Under the pieces are notes generated by a model that was not told the DNA's origin, did no database searches, and saw nothing but the letters and a program-made list of their open reading frames with translations. Shown piece by piece: positions 10,939 through 22,188 of a stretch of DNA of 57,999 nt. Positions within the stretch are counted from its first letter, which is position 1, and the number at the start of each line of letters is the position of its first letter. The stretch covers positions 260,394,990-260,452,988 of the forward strand of contig JBOZIK010000001.1 of the NCBI GenBank assembly GCA_051453625.1, given 5' to 3'. The DNA comes from Welwitschia mirabilis (taxonomy: Eukaryota; Gnetophyta; Gnetopsida; Welwitschiales). The position numbers were made by a program, and so were the translations under genes.

Positions 10939-13900
10939 AATGATGGTACTTCAAATAGTAGTATGAAAAATCCAACATGAATACTATTTGGATTTGGCAT
11001 ATAAAAAGGAAAATTTCAAGCTAAAGACTATAAAATTTTGATGCGACAAGGTCATTTTGGCCTGAGGATTTACAATCCAAATAAGTTTACAATAAAAATT
11101 TAGATAAAATAATGATTCCTGAGATCTAAATGGTTATAACAAGAAAAAAGACAAAGAAAACTATGAAGAAAAAATCTTATTGAAACCTAACCTCAAATAT
11201 CTTCTAATCATGGATACTTTCTTGCTACTCTATTATCAATGTGCTCTGAAATTTACTTTAATACCATGTTAGGCTATTATATCATCCAAAAGCTATGATT
11301 ATTAGGAAAGAACACCAAATTTGTTTAATCCTTGGGATACGTAGTGAACAATCATGATACTAGGTTAATAATAGTTTAATATATAATATAATACTAATAA
11401 TAAATGTTATTTCATAGCATAGTAAGATTAATATAAGTATTATTTAACAAATTTTTATAAGTAACCCTTATATCAGATCTTTTTTCTTTATTTCCCATTT
11501 TAGAACTTGCATTTCTTTTTGTCTACTTGGATAGGAAAAAGGTTGTAATCATAGGATTTGGAAACAAGACATATTCCAAATCTTAAAGTTGCTACTATAA
11601 AAAAAATTTGAAAATATTATAGCTTACATTAAAAAATAATTTTCTCTATTATATTTTCAAATGAATTTAAAACTACGAAAATTTATTAAATAAAAGTTCA
11701 AAAATATTATAACTTTAAAGAAAAATATCTTTGGTATAATCGATTCTTTTTAAAAAAAACATTTTTTCATGACTTTTTTTTTTCTTATGCAACATTTGAT
11801 TTTTATCTCTCCACCCATCTTTTTCAAATCTAGATCATGTATTTTTCCCCTCCTTTTAAACATTACATAATTTTGACCTTTTTCACATGTCTTTTATATT
11901 GGATATTTCCAAATATTCTTGTATTACTCATGTTTAATATATATTTTTACATTACCTACTAAATGCTTGATTAATCTTGATTACTTATTAATAATACATA
12001 AATTAATGTTAATTATTCATTAACTATATCCACTAATTGGGTTGTATTGTTACGTGTTATTTCATTTTTAATTTTTCTTATTTAATATTGCAATTATATT
12101 TTATTTATCTATTTATTTTAATTATGTATTAATTATTGAAAAGATATTAGTAAGTCTATTCCTATGTTTATAATCTAATTAGTTTCTTTTTATTTTATGT
12201 CCTAGTTTACATTTCCTAAGGGGCCATTTATCTTAGTTTCACTCTCTCGTAAGTATGCTTAGCTATAATTTTATTTTTAAAAAAAAATACTAATTAATTT
12301 AATAGAATATTTTTTAATAATGAAACTCATAATACTATTATATCATGTAGAATAAGATCACATTTGTATTTGTACTCTTATTATATTATGTAGAATAATC
12401 TTGATACATCTACATGAACATGGATTAGGTCTCTATGATTAAATTCAACTTATTGGGCATTACATATTTTCTCATATTTAAGGCATTGTCTTACGTTCTT
12501 ATTTTTGCACCCTAAAGCATTGCTTTAGACTTCTCTTTATTTTAGATACATTTCCCTAAACAAAGGTCTTTCTTGGATATCCATGGTCCTTTTCATAGGC
12601 ACATCCTCAAATTCTACTTATTTTGTTAACCTTTCTTAGGTCATTCCTATCATTTTCTTGNNNNNNNNNNNNNNNNNNNNNNNNNNNNNNNNNNNNNNNN
12701 NNNNNNNNNNNNNNNNNNNNNNNNNNNNNNNNNNNNNNNNNNNNNNNNNNNNNNNNNNNNTCTACTTATTTTGTTAACTTTTCTTAGGTCATTCCTATCA
12801 TTTTTTTGGTTGCCTAGGCCTTCTTAAGATTTTCCTATGTGTTCTTAACTATTGGTAAGAATTCTTAAGATATTTGATTTCCTATGCATTCACCTACACC
12901 ACCTATGACATTACTCATGGTATTTGAAGGTTTCTGGTTCATTTTAAAGGGTTTGTTCCATAACATTGTTAGAGTGATGCTTAATAAGAATTAAGAAAAT
13001 ACTAATCATTGAGATGAATCATCTCTTAGATCAAATGTTTATTCACATAAAACTTGGAGTCATGATGTTCATTAGGCTTTTGTTTTTGTTTTAAACTAAA
13101 AATATATTATCTAGTCAAGAAATCCAAATTAAATCTATATGCTAATCAATTTCTGCACAAAATAAGCCATAAATTAAGAGATATAATTAATTAAAACATG
13201 AACATATTAATGATTTTACATGCAAACCTAAACTAGGGTATGGCCTTCAACATTATTAAAGCAAGTTGAAACTAAAAATTCAAAAATATGCATAAAATTT
13301 ATAAATGTTTAAATAATAAACAAATACTTGAAACACATGTTATGGTTATTATAGTTCTTCTCTACTTTGTTATCACTTTTCCTCCCACACTTTAAACTTT
13401 CCATTTTGCTTTTAGGTTTTCAAAGTAAATTGCTACTTTCTTATTGCTCTTCCTTTTTCGCATCAAAATTTATATTGTAATCTAATATTTTGTTCAATAG
13501 AAATTCTATTTTCTTTTTGTGCTTTAAAAAAAGAATTTTTTATTGTGGTTCATCTAGTGATTTGATGCTTAATCTCACATTCTGTTATGCTTTAATTCTA
13601 ATATTATACAATATGATGGAATTCATATTAAGATTCACTCCATCTAAAATGTAGCTTTGAGCTAAATTTTGTCATTTGTATATGCTTTGAATCATAAGAA
13701 AAGTTTTAAGAAGAATGTGTGTTTATAATGGAGAGAGGGAAAAAAAGAAGCATATGAGTATCTTTACAAACATATAGAGACATATTAAATGGATTATTAA
13801 GTGGCTTCACAATGAGAAGTCTAGAAGTGACACATGAGATGAAGTTAATGCGAATGATAAGAGACACTCTTTTTTAATTCAAGATGTTTCATCTTCCTTA

Positions 13901-14894
13901 ATTACAAAAGGATGATTTTATTTTAGAAGCAGTGAAGAAAAACGAATTTTCTTACAAACGTGATGAAGAAAAAGAAATCTCAATATGATATTATGTTTAG
14001 CGTCCTAGACAGAGAAGCCATTAGGAATTATTTTCTCCTCCAAGATAAGATTATAAATATTAAACAAGAATGTTCAAAATTTAGTTTAATTTTAAAGAAT
14101 TTGGAGGAATGATGTTCAAAAAGCATTCCTTCAAGAACTTAATACATTTGAACTAATTTTGTATTAAGTGACAAATGAGACATTTAAATTTGCACAACTT
14201 TTCTTCATATGAGATTAGAAAACTAAATAAAAACTTTCATAAGGAATGTTTTGATGTTTTTCCATTAGAATCAATATCCATTCAACCATAAAAGCTTCCA
14301 AAATAGCTTTTGAAGATGTATTGTCAACAAAGGTTTTACATTCATGTCATCATTTTCAAAAAGCACAAAAATTGCTTCAAAGAATTTAAAAACATGAGGA
14401 TAAGCCATTAGGACTTTTTAAAATCAAGGGTTGATGCATAAGGAACTATTAATATAGAAGGTTGTAAAAAGTTATTTACCATGTTTGCTTAAAGTATAAT
14501 TGTTGTCTAGCAAGTGATGCTCCCTACCACAAAGTTTTCTAGTCCATGTCACTATGAACACAAATATGGAAGGGACAACCAACTAAAAGATGGATGGATT
14601 ATCTTTGTAAAACCTTTGATGTTGAAAGCTTTCTAATGATCAATGTTGAAATGTGTAAAGGTGAAATTAGCATATTAGTAACAAAACCTCATAAATAACT
14701 TTTACAAGGAACATGGGAGGTTTTGCTGCCTTTTATCCAAATTGTTGATGGTACCCAACATATAGCTAGTATCACTAAACTAATTCACTTCCATATAGTT
14801 AGTGTTTTATAATTGTTGTAGGTACAAATAGTCACCTAACATCATAAAATGAAATACGTTATAATTATATAGAAAAATTTAGATAATTTTGTTA

Positions 14895-14960
14895 GAGGAT
14901 ATTTTTTAAAATTAAACTCATAACCACAAAATCATAAAGCAATGCTCGGCTGTAACTTAA
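14895..14960 (-). repeat. SINE-like repeat, copy 1
   Basis: Its plus strand shares the block AAACTCATAACCACAAA and flanking sequence with 16040-16110. On the minus strand this reads TTTGTGGTTATGAGTTT followed by a T-rich segment, like the B-box half of a tRNA-derived SINE. The A-box half is poor in this copy. Confidence 0.35.
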
Positions 14961-15206
14961 GTGTTTCACTCAACAGGTATTGATTATAACCTTTAACTTA
15001 CTCTATTTTTTAATTAATATATTTAAAATTATCTTTATCTTGTGTTTCCTTTTATTCAAATTTTTTTTCCCCTAAGATATTTCATGTCTTAAGAGTCGAG
15101 TTTCGCTAGCTGCTAAGTGGAAAAGGATAGATAACGACTTTGACGTTAAAGTTCTTGCTTAAGAGAAATGAGAAAAGGATGGTAAAATCCTTGTTTTTAA
15201 CGGGGC

Positions 15207-15210
15207 AAAA
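15207..15210 (-). terminator. Pol III terminator of the tRNA gene
   Basis: A run of four T on the minus strand, 20 bases beyond the tRNA 3' end. This is the minimum usually needed to stop RNA polymerase III. Confidence 0.5.
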
Positions 15211-15230
15211 ACGTCACGCATATGAAACGA

Positions 15231-15303
15231 CGCGCCAGGTAGGGGTCGAACCTACGACTTTCTGCTTAGGAAACAGACGCTCTATCCACTGAGCTACAGG
15301 CGC
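15231..15303 (-). tRNA. tRNA-Arg (anticodon CCT)
   Basis: A complete 73-base nuclear-type tRNA on the minus strand, without intron or encoded CCA. The arms run in order: acceptor GCGCCTG, D arm GCTC/GAGC, anticodon stem TCTGT/GCAGA with loop TTCCTAA (anticodon CCT at 15268-15270), 5-base variable loop, T arm GTAGG/CCTAC with loop TTCGACC, acceptor CTGGCGC, and discriminator G. The only acceptor mismatch is a T-T pair at position 6. Internal A and B boxes are intact, and a CAA triplet lies about 12 bases upstream, as is usual for plant tRNA genes. It decodes AGG. It sits in a CpG-rich island between decayed repeats and is probably functional. Confidence 0.95.
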
Positions 15304-15480
15304 GAGATAACATTTGTTCTTACTGAAACTTTTCAAATATGCTATTTTTAAAGACGTCGTTTCCAAACTTAATTTCTCTAAATATATGACAAGCGATGAT
15401 AGTGAAGAAATTTCTAGAAGGAAAGGCGTAGCTGTGACTCATTTAATATTTCAGGCGATACAATGAAAGCTCTCTAACGT

Positions 15481-16039
15481 CATATTTGATCTCACATTTA
15501 TTAATTAGTTAAACCAATGTCCATATAATCCTCAATTAAAATATTATTGTGGTTAATGATGTAGAAATGAAATTTAATATGAGATAATTCAAGAAAAATT
15601 TAATAAACTTAAATGTTTAGAAAGAAACATTTAAGTAAAATATTGCAACATAAAATATTTTACTTATTTGTCCTACATATTCAATGAATCTTTTTAGCAT
15701 TTCTAGGTTAGATATCTCAAATAATTTTATTGATCAAGATGTCCCGTCTCATAAATAACTAAGTAATATTACAACTTATTTGAAAAGTGGCTCCTACTTT
15801 AAGACATTAAGATAAATTAAATTAATCAACTATCATACACCAATTTTTAGACTCATCTGAAAACGATAGAACTTACATAACTAAATTTTCAATAAAAATC
15901 TAGATGGGATTTTCAAATCAAACTCATCTATATTTGTAAAGCATCTTTTTTTGGGTTAAACACAAAAAGGACGAAGTAAGCACTATCAGTGTTATAAAAT
16001 AACCTAAGAATAAGTAATAACTTTTTTCTATTTTACTGG
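15481..16039. other. No gene or repeat recognised
   Basis: AT-rich sequence between the tRNA island and a SINE-like remnant. I see no reading frame with a known motif. Confidence 0.5.
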
Positions 16040-16110
16040 GAGACCTTTTTGAAAATCAAACTCATAACCACAAAGTCAATAAAACACTGCTCTACCATTA
16101 GGATGTCTCT
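16040..16110 (-). repeat. SINE-like repeat, copy 2
   Basis: On the minus strand it contains ATGGTAGAGCAGTG followed by CTTTGTGGTTATGAGTTTG, resembling the A-box and B-box halves of a tRNA-derived SINE. It shares its B-box half with 14895-14960. No poly(A) or poly(T) tail or target-site duplication was identified. Confidence 0.4.
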
Positions 16111-16723
16111 TTTAAGACTAAATAAAGTTTTTTTTGAATTAAGAAATTTATTCTTATTCATATGTGGAGCTATGCAAAATTTTTTGAAGTTATTTACTTA
16201 AATATGATTTAATTATTTTGAAAAATAACACCAGTGTTGATGTTTTTGCTTAATTTAGACTATACGTAGAACACAAAGCACATAGATAGACTTGAGATAA
16301 TTTAAGAAAGAACAACTACAAATTTTTAAGAATTTTTTATTCAAAATAGAGGCAATGATCATTGAAACTGAAACTGATTGAATTATGTCTTAGAAACCTA
16401 AAAAAGCTAGTAAACAAAATTAATATACATCACATGAGTATTAAACATATCTTTACTACAATTGCTTGAACAAAGTCTATAACAACTATGACTCCTTTAC
16501 TTCTTTAATGTCAATTAAGATAATTCCAAAAGCACGTTGGGTGTTGGATGATAAGTGTAGAATTTTTATATGTAATACAACCAAATTTTCCTACATTATC
16601 CCTTAAGGAAATCCTATCAAACTTAAATTTTCTACCACACTAGATTACACTCCCCAATGTCCTTGTTGTCTATCTTATGGAAATGAAAACAACATTAAAA
16701 GGATAAGACATAAGCCTTATAAA

Positions 16724-16998
16724 CTATAGTAAAGCTAAGATGGCTATTACGACACTGGAACTGTAAGTAAGAGGCTTAGACATGTGCATGAGAATACTAA
16801 ACGTATCACTTAGATTGATTTCTGTGTCTCTTAGGCACCACAAAAATAACTATAGTAGTGCCCCTAACATAAACTATATGATGATCCTTGCAAGTTGCAT
16901 CCCCACACACATTAGTCTATCTGTACTAAATGGATTAATCTCAAAATATGACCCTTTGAAATCCATTCTCTTCTGCTAAAATCTTTTTGGCTTGAACT
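16724..16998 (-). pseudogene. Cytochrome P450 pseudogene, C-terminal part
   Basis: On the minus strand, the frame from 16996 reads FKPKRF-stop-QKRMDFKGSYFEINPF and continues through the heme-binding loop. These are the end of the PERF region and the approach to the heme pocket of a plant P450, an ER-bound mono-oxygenase. The loop reads FSTDRLMCVG where the family pattern is FxxGxRxCxG. The heme-ligand Cys is kept (codon 16907-16909), but the Gly and Arg are lost. The frame continues to a typical C-terminal tail (SKPL) and a stop at 16724, with three internal stops. The piece is cut off at 16,999 by copia J; the rest of the gene resumes at 22,189. It looks most like the CYP76 group, a tentative placement. 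Confidence 0.8.
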
Positions 16999-17427
16999 TG
17001 TTGATATGTGAAGCCAAATTTCTTTTATTTTCTTTGTAATGTTTCTAATATTATGTTTTTATGTTGATTCCATTTTAATATTATATAAGGAGGTTACATT
17101 ATAAAACCATCTTTGGGAGTGTTGGTAGAACAGGGACGTGTAAAAAAAGGGATGATACTATTTGAGGGTCTTGGCTTGTAGCCCTAATTGGCTTATAACT
17201 CTAGGCCTATTTAAAGATGATGTAAGCTTTGTTTGGAAACACAATTCTATGAGGCAGCCTTGTTTGAAGACTCTTCTTGGCNNNNNNNNNNNAAGAGATA
17301 ATAGAGCTCTGCATTTCTTTTCCATGGTTTTTTCACCTCATTGGGCTTTTCCACGTAAATAATTGGGCCTCTGTTATTCTCTTGTTTCACTTTTAAATCA
17401 TTTTGTAGTTGTGTATTTCATAATATT
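16999..17427 (+). repeat. 5' LTR of copia J
   Basis: Starts TGTTGATATGTGAAGCC and ends just before the PBS. It shares the blocks GATGATACTATTT and GATAATAGAGCT-like with the 3' LTR. The U5 segment contains CTTTTCCACGTAAAT, common near the end of TNT1-like LTRs. A short N run lies at about 17282-17292. Confidence 0.8.
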
Positions 17428-17440
17428 TGGTATCAAATCA
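17428..17440 (+). other. Primer-binding site of copia J (initiator Met tRNA type)
   Basis: TGGTATCAAATC matches 10 of 12 bases of the copia PBS TGGTATCAGAGC, complementary to initiator tRNA-Met. It lies directly after the 5' LTR. Confidence 0.6.
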
Positions 17441-17504
17441 CTAGGTTTTGTAGTTCACATGCTTTGGCATTCATAAAATCATCTATACAACTATACAGTG
17501 GAAT

Positions 17505-18660
17505 CATGATGGAGCCTTTATAGACTAGCAAAAAATTAGTTAGAACTAAGAACTGGGGCATATGGAATAACTTAATGAAAGGCATCTTTTGCTAGAAGGA
17601 CTATGATATTTTTCTAAATAAAGAAATAGATGTGAAGAAAATATTTGGTCTCTTTGACATAGATTAGATAAGTACCTTGATGAGAAATGAAAGAAACTTG
17701 ATAGAAGGATGCTATCTTGATTTGGTCATGCTTAGTAATGGGATTCTTTAATCCCATAGCAAGATTCTTACAATAGCTAAACTGTGGTAGATTCTAATGT
17801 AGCNNNNNNNNNNNNNNNNNNNNNNNNNNNNNNNNNNNNNNNNNNNNNNNNNNNNNNNNNNNNNNNNNNNNNNNNNNNNNNNNNNNNNNNNNNNNNNNNN
17901 NNNNNNNNNNNNNNNNNNNNNNNNNNNNNNNNNNNNNNNNNNNNNNNNNNNNNNNNNNNNNNNNNNNNNNNNNNNNNNNNNNNNNNNNNNNNNNNNNNNN
18001 NNNNNNNNNNNNNNNNNNNNNNNNNNNNNNNNNNNNNNNNNNNNNNNNNNNNNNNNNNNNNNNNNNNNNNNNNNNNNNNNNNNNNNNNNNNNNNNNNNNN
18101 NNNNNNNNNNNNNNNNNNNNNNNNNNNNNNNNNNNNNNNNNNNNNNNNNNNNNNNNNNNNNNNNNNNNNNNNNNNNNNNNNNNNNNNNNNNNNNNNNNNN
18201 NNNNNNNNNNNNNNNNNNNNNNNNNNNNNNNNNNNNNNNNNNNNNNNNNNNNNNNNNNNNNNNNNNNNNNNNNNNNNNNNNNNNNNNNNNNNNNNNNNNN
18301 NNNNNNNNNNNNNNNNNNNNNNNNNNNNNNNNNNNNNNNNNNNNNNNNNNNNNNNNNNNNNNNNGTTCCTTCCTTGATTCTTGGAAGATTGTTTGCACTA
18401 CGCTAATAACTATTTTAAATTCTATGTTACATCTAAATATTGTCATTTTTATGCTTTTGGATACATATAAACCTAGGATTATTGAGTCTATTACAGAAGT
18501 GCTTATTGTTTGTAGCAGACTTTCTTAAACTAGAGGAGGAGGACATTAGCAAAGAAAGAGTACAGAAAAATTTATCAATAGAGACATTGAATGTTGGTAC
18601 TACAAGAAGAATAACTATTTATGAAAGGAATATTATAGCTTACAAAATAATCACAAATAA
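17505..18660 (+). pseudogene. Decayed gag of copia J
   Basis: Gag remnant, with 561 bases missing as Ns (17804-18364). The N-terminal part around 17550-17640 reads WGIWNNLMKGIF-stop-KDYDIFLNKEID, matching the start of copia Gag (UBN2-like). After the gap, LLDSWKIVCTTL fits the conserved L-P-x-SW segment. At about 18583 the frame DIECWYYKKNNYL is a degraded CCHC zinc knuckle, with the first Cys kept and the second Cys and the His lost. Several stops and frame changes occur. The normal role is the virus-like particle shell that packages element RNA. This copy cannot encode it. Confidence 0.7.
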
Positions 18661-18780
18661 AAGGAAGGTGCAAATCAATAGAGCTAGAAAGATGAACAGG
18701 TGTTGAACATAGAAGGAGATTTTGATATTATATTAGTTATAAATTTACATGAGGTAAACATTTTCTAATACTCTTTTCTT

Positions 18781-21700
18781 GATATTTGGATTCTGAATTT
18801 TAGTGCTTTTTTTATGTCTACCTAAATGTTTTCATATTTTCTTAATATAATAAATATTTAGATAAGTATGTTTATTTGGATGACAATCTACAATATGAGA
18901 GTAAAGAAATTAAGTATGTAATGCTGCAAATAAGTGATAGAAAAAAAACTATTTCTTTAAGATGTCAAACATGTGCCACAACTTGCAAAAAGTTTAATTT
19001 TAATAGATCAATTAGATGTTGCTAGCTATTCAATTTCCTTTGGCATAGATGGATGAAAGATGATGATAAGTGCCATGGTTCTAGCATGAGGACATAAAAA
19101 AAAGACCTTGTACACTTTGTATGCTAATGTAACGAGGCACACTATTACTATTGTTGGTGATTAGAACTTGGACATCTTAGGGAACTAGGCATAAAAGTTC
19201 TTAGTTATAAAAATTTACTTCCAAAATTTGACTCTATTTCTTTGGATTGCTATAAGGATTATCTATTTAAAAAGCTAAAAATATTAACTTCAAGAAATCC
19301 ATGTCTAGAAATACAAGTGCTAAAAAATTAGATTTGATTTATTTTAATGTTGTAGGAACTATCTCAATAATGTTCTTTAATGGAGCTTCATATTTTGTTA
19401 GGTTTATTAATTATAGGAGTCACACATTTGGTTGCTTTTGATTCCTTTAAAAGGCAGAGTCTTTGATGCTTTCAAACAAGTTATATCTAGAATTAAAAAT
19501 GAATCAAGTTTAAAATTAAAATATTGGTGATAAATAATAAAGGTGAATAATCTCTCATGAATTTGAAATGTTTTATAGAGATAATAAAATTGTTGACATA
19601 AAGATGCCTCCATATACATCTTAAAATAGTGAAGTGGCTGAAAGGTACAATAGGACTATTTTAGAAAAATTACATTTAATGTTACAGTAATTTAAACTTC
19701 TAAAACATCTTTGGGCTGAAGTAGCAAACATAGCTACATATCTTCTAAATAGGTCATGTCATTCAGCATTGCAGGGAGAAATTCCAGAGTTCATTTTAAA
19801 GTGGAAGAAAAACATCTTTCTCACACTTGAACGTGTTTAGCTATGAAGTATATGTGCATTAGTAGAACATAAGAAAACTATACACTTGTGCATGTAGGTG
19901 TGCTCTTTAAGGCTATGGAGAAGATAATCTTAGTTACAGACTATGAGATCTAATGGACAAAAAGATGATCAGATCACATGATGTGGTCTTTTGTTGAAAA
20001 CAAATGTTTTATATGTTATTGGAAGAGAATCAAAATGAGGAAATTTCAGATTCTCACATCCTACGTTAAAATTTTAGATCATGATAATGATAACAAAATA
20101 AGCAATCCTCTTGATGATGAGGACATTAGAGATGAAAACAATCCACCTAAGATGTATCAATCTAAATTTTTAAAGGGTAAAGATAAATAAGAGCCTTATA
20201 CTCCTACACATGGGGTAAGATGGTCCACACATCCCAATAGATTACTTATCATGTACTATTCATGATTTCATTATATCATGTACATAGATAAAGGAGAATC
20301 TGAAAGGTACCAAGAAGATATTTCTTCACTTGACTTATAGAAGTGTAACATTACAATGAATGAAGAATTGAATGCTTTAAGGCATGCATAATGATACATG
20401 GGATGTGGTTACCTTATTTGCTGGGAAATGTGCCTTATCCAAAATGTGGATCTTCAAGATAAAGATAGAGTTAAATAGAAAAGAATGTTATAGGGCAAGA
20501 CTAGTTGTAAAATATTTTAGACAAAAACTAGGTATTTAATTTACTAAAATTTTTTCTCTAGTGGTGAACCATTTCTTCAGTCATGTTATTTTGTCTATTG
20601 TCTATTGTCTTAAATATTAAATTAGAATATTTAGATGTTAAAAACAATTTTCTAAATTATGATCTTGAGGAAGAAATCTATGTGAAATTGCCTAAAGGTT
20701 TTGAAACTAAAGAGAAGAACCTAGTCTATAGGTTGAAAAGAAGTTTGTATGGCCTAACACAGACACCTAGGAAATTATACAAAAAATTTGCTAGTTTGAT
20801 AAAGGAAAAAAATATAGAATGGGGGATATGGATCATAGTATTTATCTTTATAGGCAGGCTTTCAATAAAATTGTGATTTTATTATTGTATGTTGAGATGA
20901 CATCTAGGAAATTAAAATGCTAAACTAGGAGATAAGAAAATGTTTTGTAATCAAGGATTTGGAACTTGTAAAATAGATTCTTGGAATAAAAATTTTCAAG
21001 AATAGATCATGTAAAAATTGTGGCTTAGTTAGTGTGAATACATTAGCAAAGTATTAAAACATTTTTAACATAGATGGTTATAAACCTGTTAAAATACCAT
21101 TAGTAGGTCATTTTTAGTTGTTTCTAGAGGATTGTCCTAAACTAAAAAGGAAATAGAAAAGAATGAAAATAGTTCCTTATGCTTCAGCTATTGAAATTTT
21201 GATGTATGCTATGGTTTATGCAAGATTAGATATTTTGTATGTAGTAGAAGCAGTCTTATGTTTTATGAAAAACCCTAATTCAAAGCATTAGAAAGCTGTT
21301 AATGAATTCTTTGTTACCTAAAAGACACATAGAATTTTTGCCTAAGTTTTGATCATACTAGATTAGATGCTATTGGTTATGTAGATGATAATTACGATCA
21401 ATGTACAGATACAAGAAAATCCACTTCTAGTTATGTTTTCTTAATAGGAGATGATCTTGTTATTTGGATGTCTTGTTTGTAAAGGGGATTGGCTTTGTTA
21501 ACTACAGAAGAAGATTACATAGCTATGCCAGAGGCAACCAAAGAGATGATTTATTGTAATAGTTAGAGTGAAATTCATTTGATAAAGAATGCTGCTTACT
21601 ATGCTCAAACAAAGAACATTAATGTGAGGTATCACTACATCAAGAAAGCATGGGAGGATAAGAAGTTAAATGTTCATAAAATACACACATAGATAAATCT

Positions 21701-21800
21701 TGTAAATTTCTTTATCAAAGCTATTGCTAGAGATAAACATGAGTGGTGCTATCATGGCATACACTTATACATGTTATCTGGGCAAGCTTTGAAAGTAATG
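18781..21800 (+). pseudogene. Decayed copia pol polyprotein of J (protease, integrase, RT, RNase H)
   Basis: Domains appear in copia order. Protease: 18781-18822 reads DIWILNFSAFFMST, with the catalytic Asp changed to Asn. GAG-pre-integrase: 19164-19290, ELGHLRELGIKVLSYKNLLP. Integrase: 19331 onward, with the first catalytic Asp changed to Asn (IYFNVVG), then VFDAFKQ at 19460 and EVAERYNRTILEKL near 19630. RT: 20400-20800, including YLDVKNNFLNYDLEEEIYV and SLYGL. The YVDD site at 20888-20900 is broken by one inserted G. RNase H: 21360-21700, with DTRKSTSSY, TTEEDYIA and NINVRYHYI. Most aligned stops replace Gln or Trp. The product normally reverse-transcribes and integrates the element; this copy is dead. 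Confidence 0.85.
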
Positions 21801-21843
21801 CATCTTTAGAAGTTGCACTTGAAGATGTGTCAAATTTATTTTT

Positions 21844-21854
21844 AAGTGGGAGAG
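21844..21854 (+). other. Polypurine tract of copia J
   Basis: AAGTGGGAGAG lies directly before the 3' LTR start TGTTGATATG. It is the usual primer site for plus-strand DNA synthesis. Confidence 0.75.
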
Positions 21855-22188
21855 TGTTGATATGTAAAGCCAAATTTGTTTTACTTCTTTTGTAATGTCT
21901 ATAATGTCATGTTCTTATGTTGAACCCATTTTAATATTGTAAGTGGACTTTATGTTATAAAATCGTCCTTGGCGGTGTTGTTTGAAAAATGAAGTGTTAA
22001 AAAAAGGATGATACTATTTAAAGATTTTAACTTATATCCTTAATTGGCTTGTAATACTAAACATATTTATAGATAGTGTAATTATTGTTTAAAAACATAA
22101 TTAACTTATGTAAGACAGGCTTGCCTTAAAGCCTTTTGTTAATTTATAATTCTGAGGAGATGATAGAGCTTTGCATTGCCTCTTTCCA
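21855..22188 (+). repeat. 3' LTR of copia J, truncated
   Basis: Begins TGTTGATATGTAAAGCC and follows the 5' LTR up to TTGCATTGCCTCTTTCCA. It then stops about 90 bp short of the expected end, and P450 sequence starts immediately. The boundary is uncertain by about 3 bases. Confidence 0.75.

Larger units (their letters stand above)
10561..15060. other. AT-rich stretch without recognised genes
   Basis: No recognisable coding sequence or LTR. It contains long A/T runs, a tRNA-like remnant near 10,880, a gap at 12661-12760 with a 48-bp duplicate on each side (12613-12660 and 12761-12808), and a SINE-like remnant near 14,900. Several short frames exist but show no domain. Confidence 0.6.
15061..15480. 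promoter_or_regulatory. CpG-rich island around the tRNA gene
   Basis: I count 21 CpG dinucleotides in these 420 bases and two in the next 420 (15481-15900). The island is centred on the tRNA-Arg gene and has no transposon sequence. It probably escaped the methylation-driven C loss seen in its surroundings. Confidence 0.65.
16999..22188 (+). mobile_element. TNT1/Tork-like Ty1/copia element J, inserted in a P450 gene
   Basis: A 5.2-kb copia element with 5' LTR, PBS, gag, pol in the copia order (protease, integrase, RT, RNase H), polypurine tract and a 3' LTR missing its last ~90 bp. The LTR begins TGTTGATATG at both ends of the element. Motif wording in integrase, RT and RNase H fits the Tork/TNT1 lineage. 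The host P450 reading frame stops at one end and resumes at the other, so the element inserted in that gene. No target-site duplication survives because the 3' LTR end and a few host bases are deleted. Many stops and frameshifts make it inactive. Confidence 0.85.

Noticed and set aside
16782-16979. Plus-strand open frame of 65 codons
   Set aside because: It is the antisense shadow of the P450 C-terminal pseudogene, which has the recognisable heme loop.
17748-18446. Long open frames on both strands across gaps (also at 35832-37042, 45042-45700, 47488-49334, 51690-52361, 53211-53638)
   Set aside because: Almost all of their length is N; the few real codons at the ends carry no information. They are gap artefacts.
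19978-20190. Plus-strand open frame of 70 codons in copia J
   Set aside because: It overlaps, in another phase, the integrase-to-RT linker of J and has no domain of its own.
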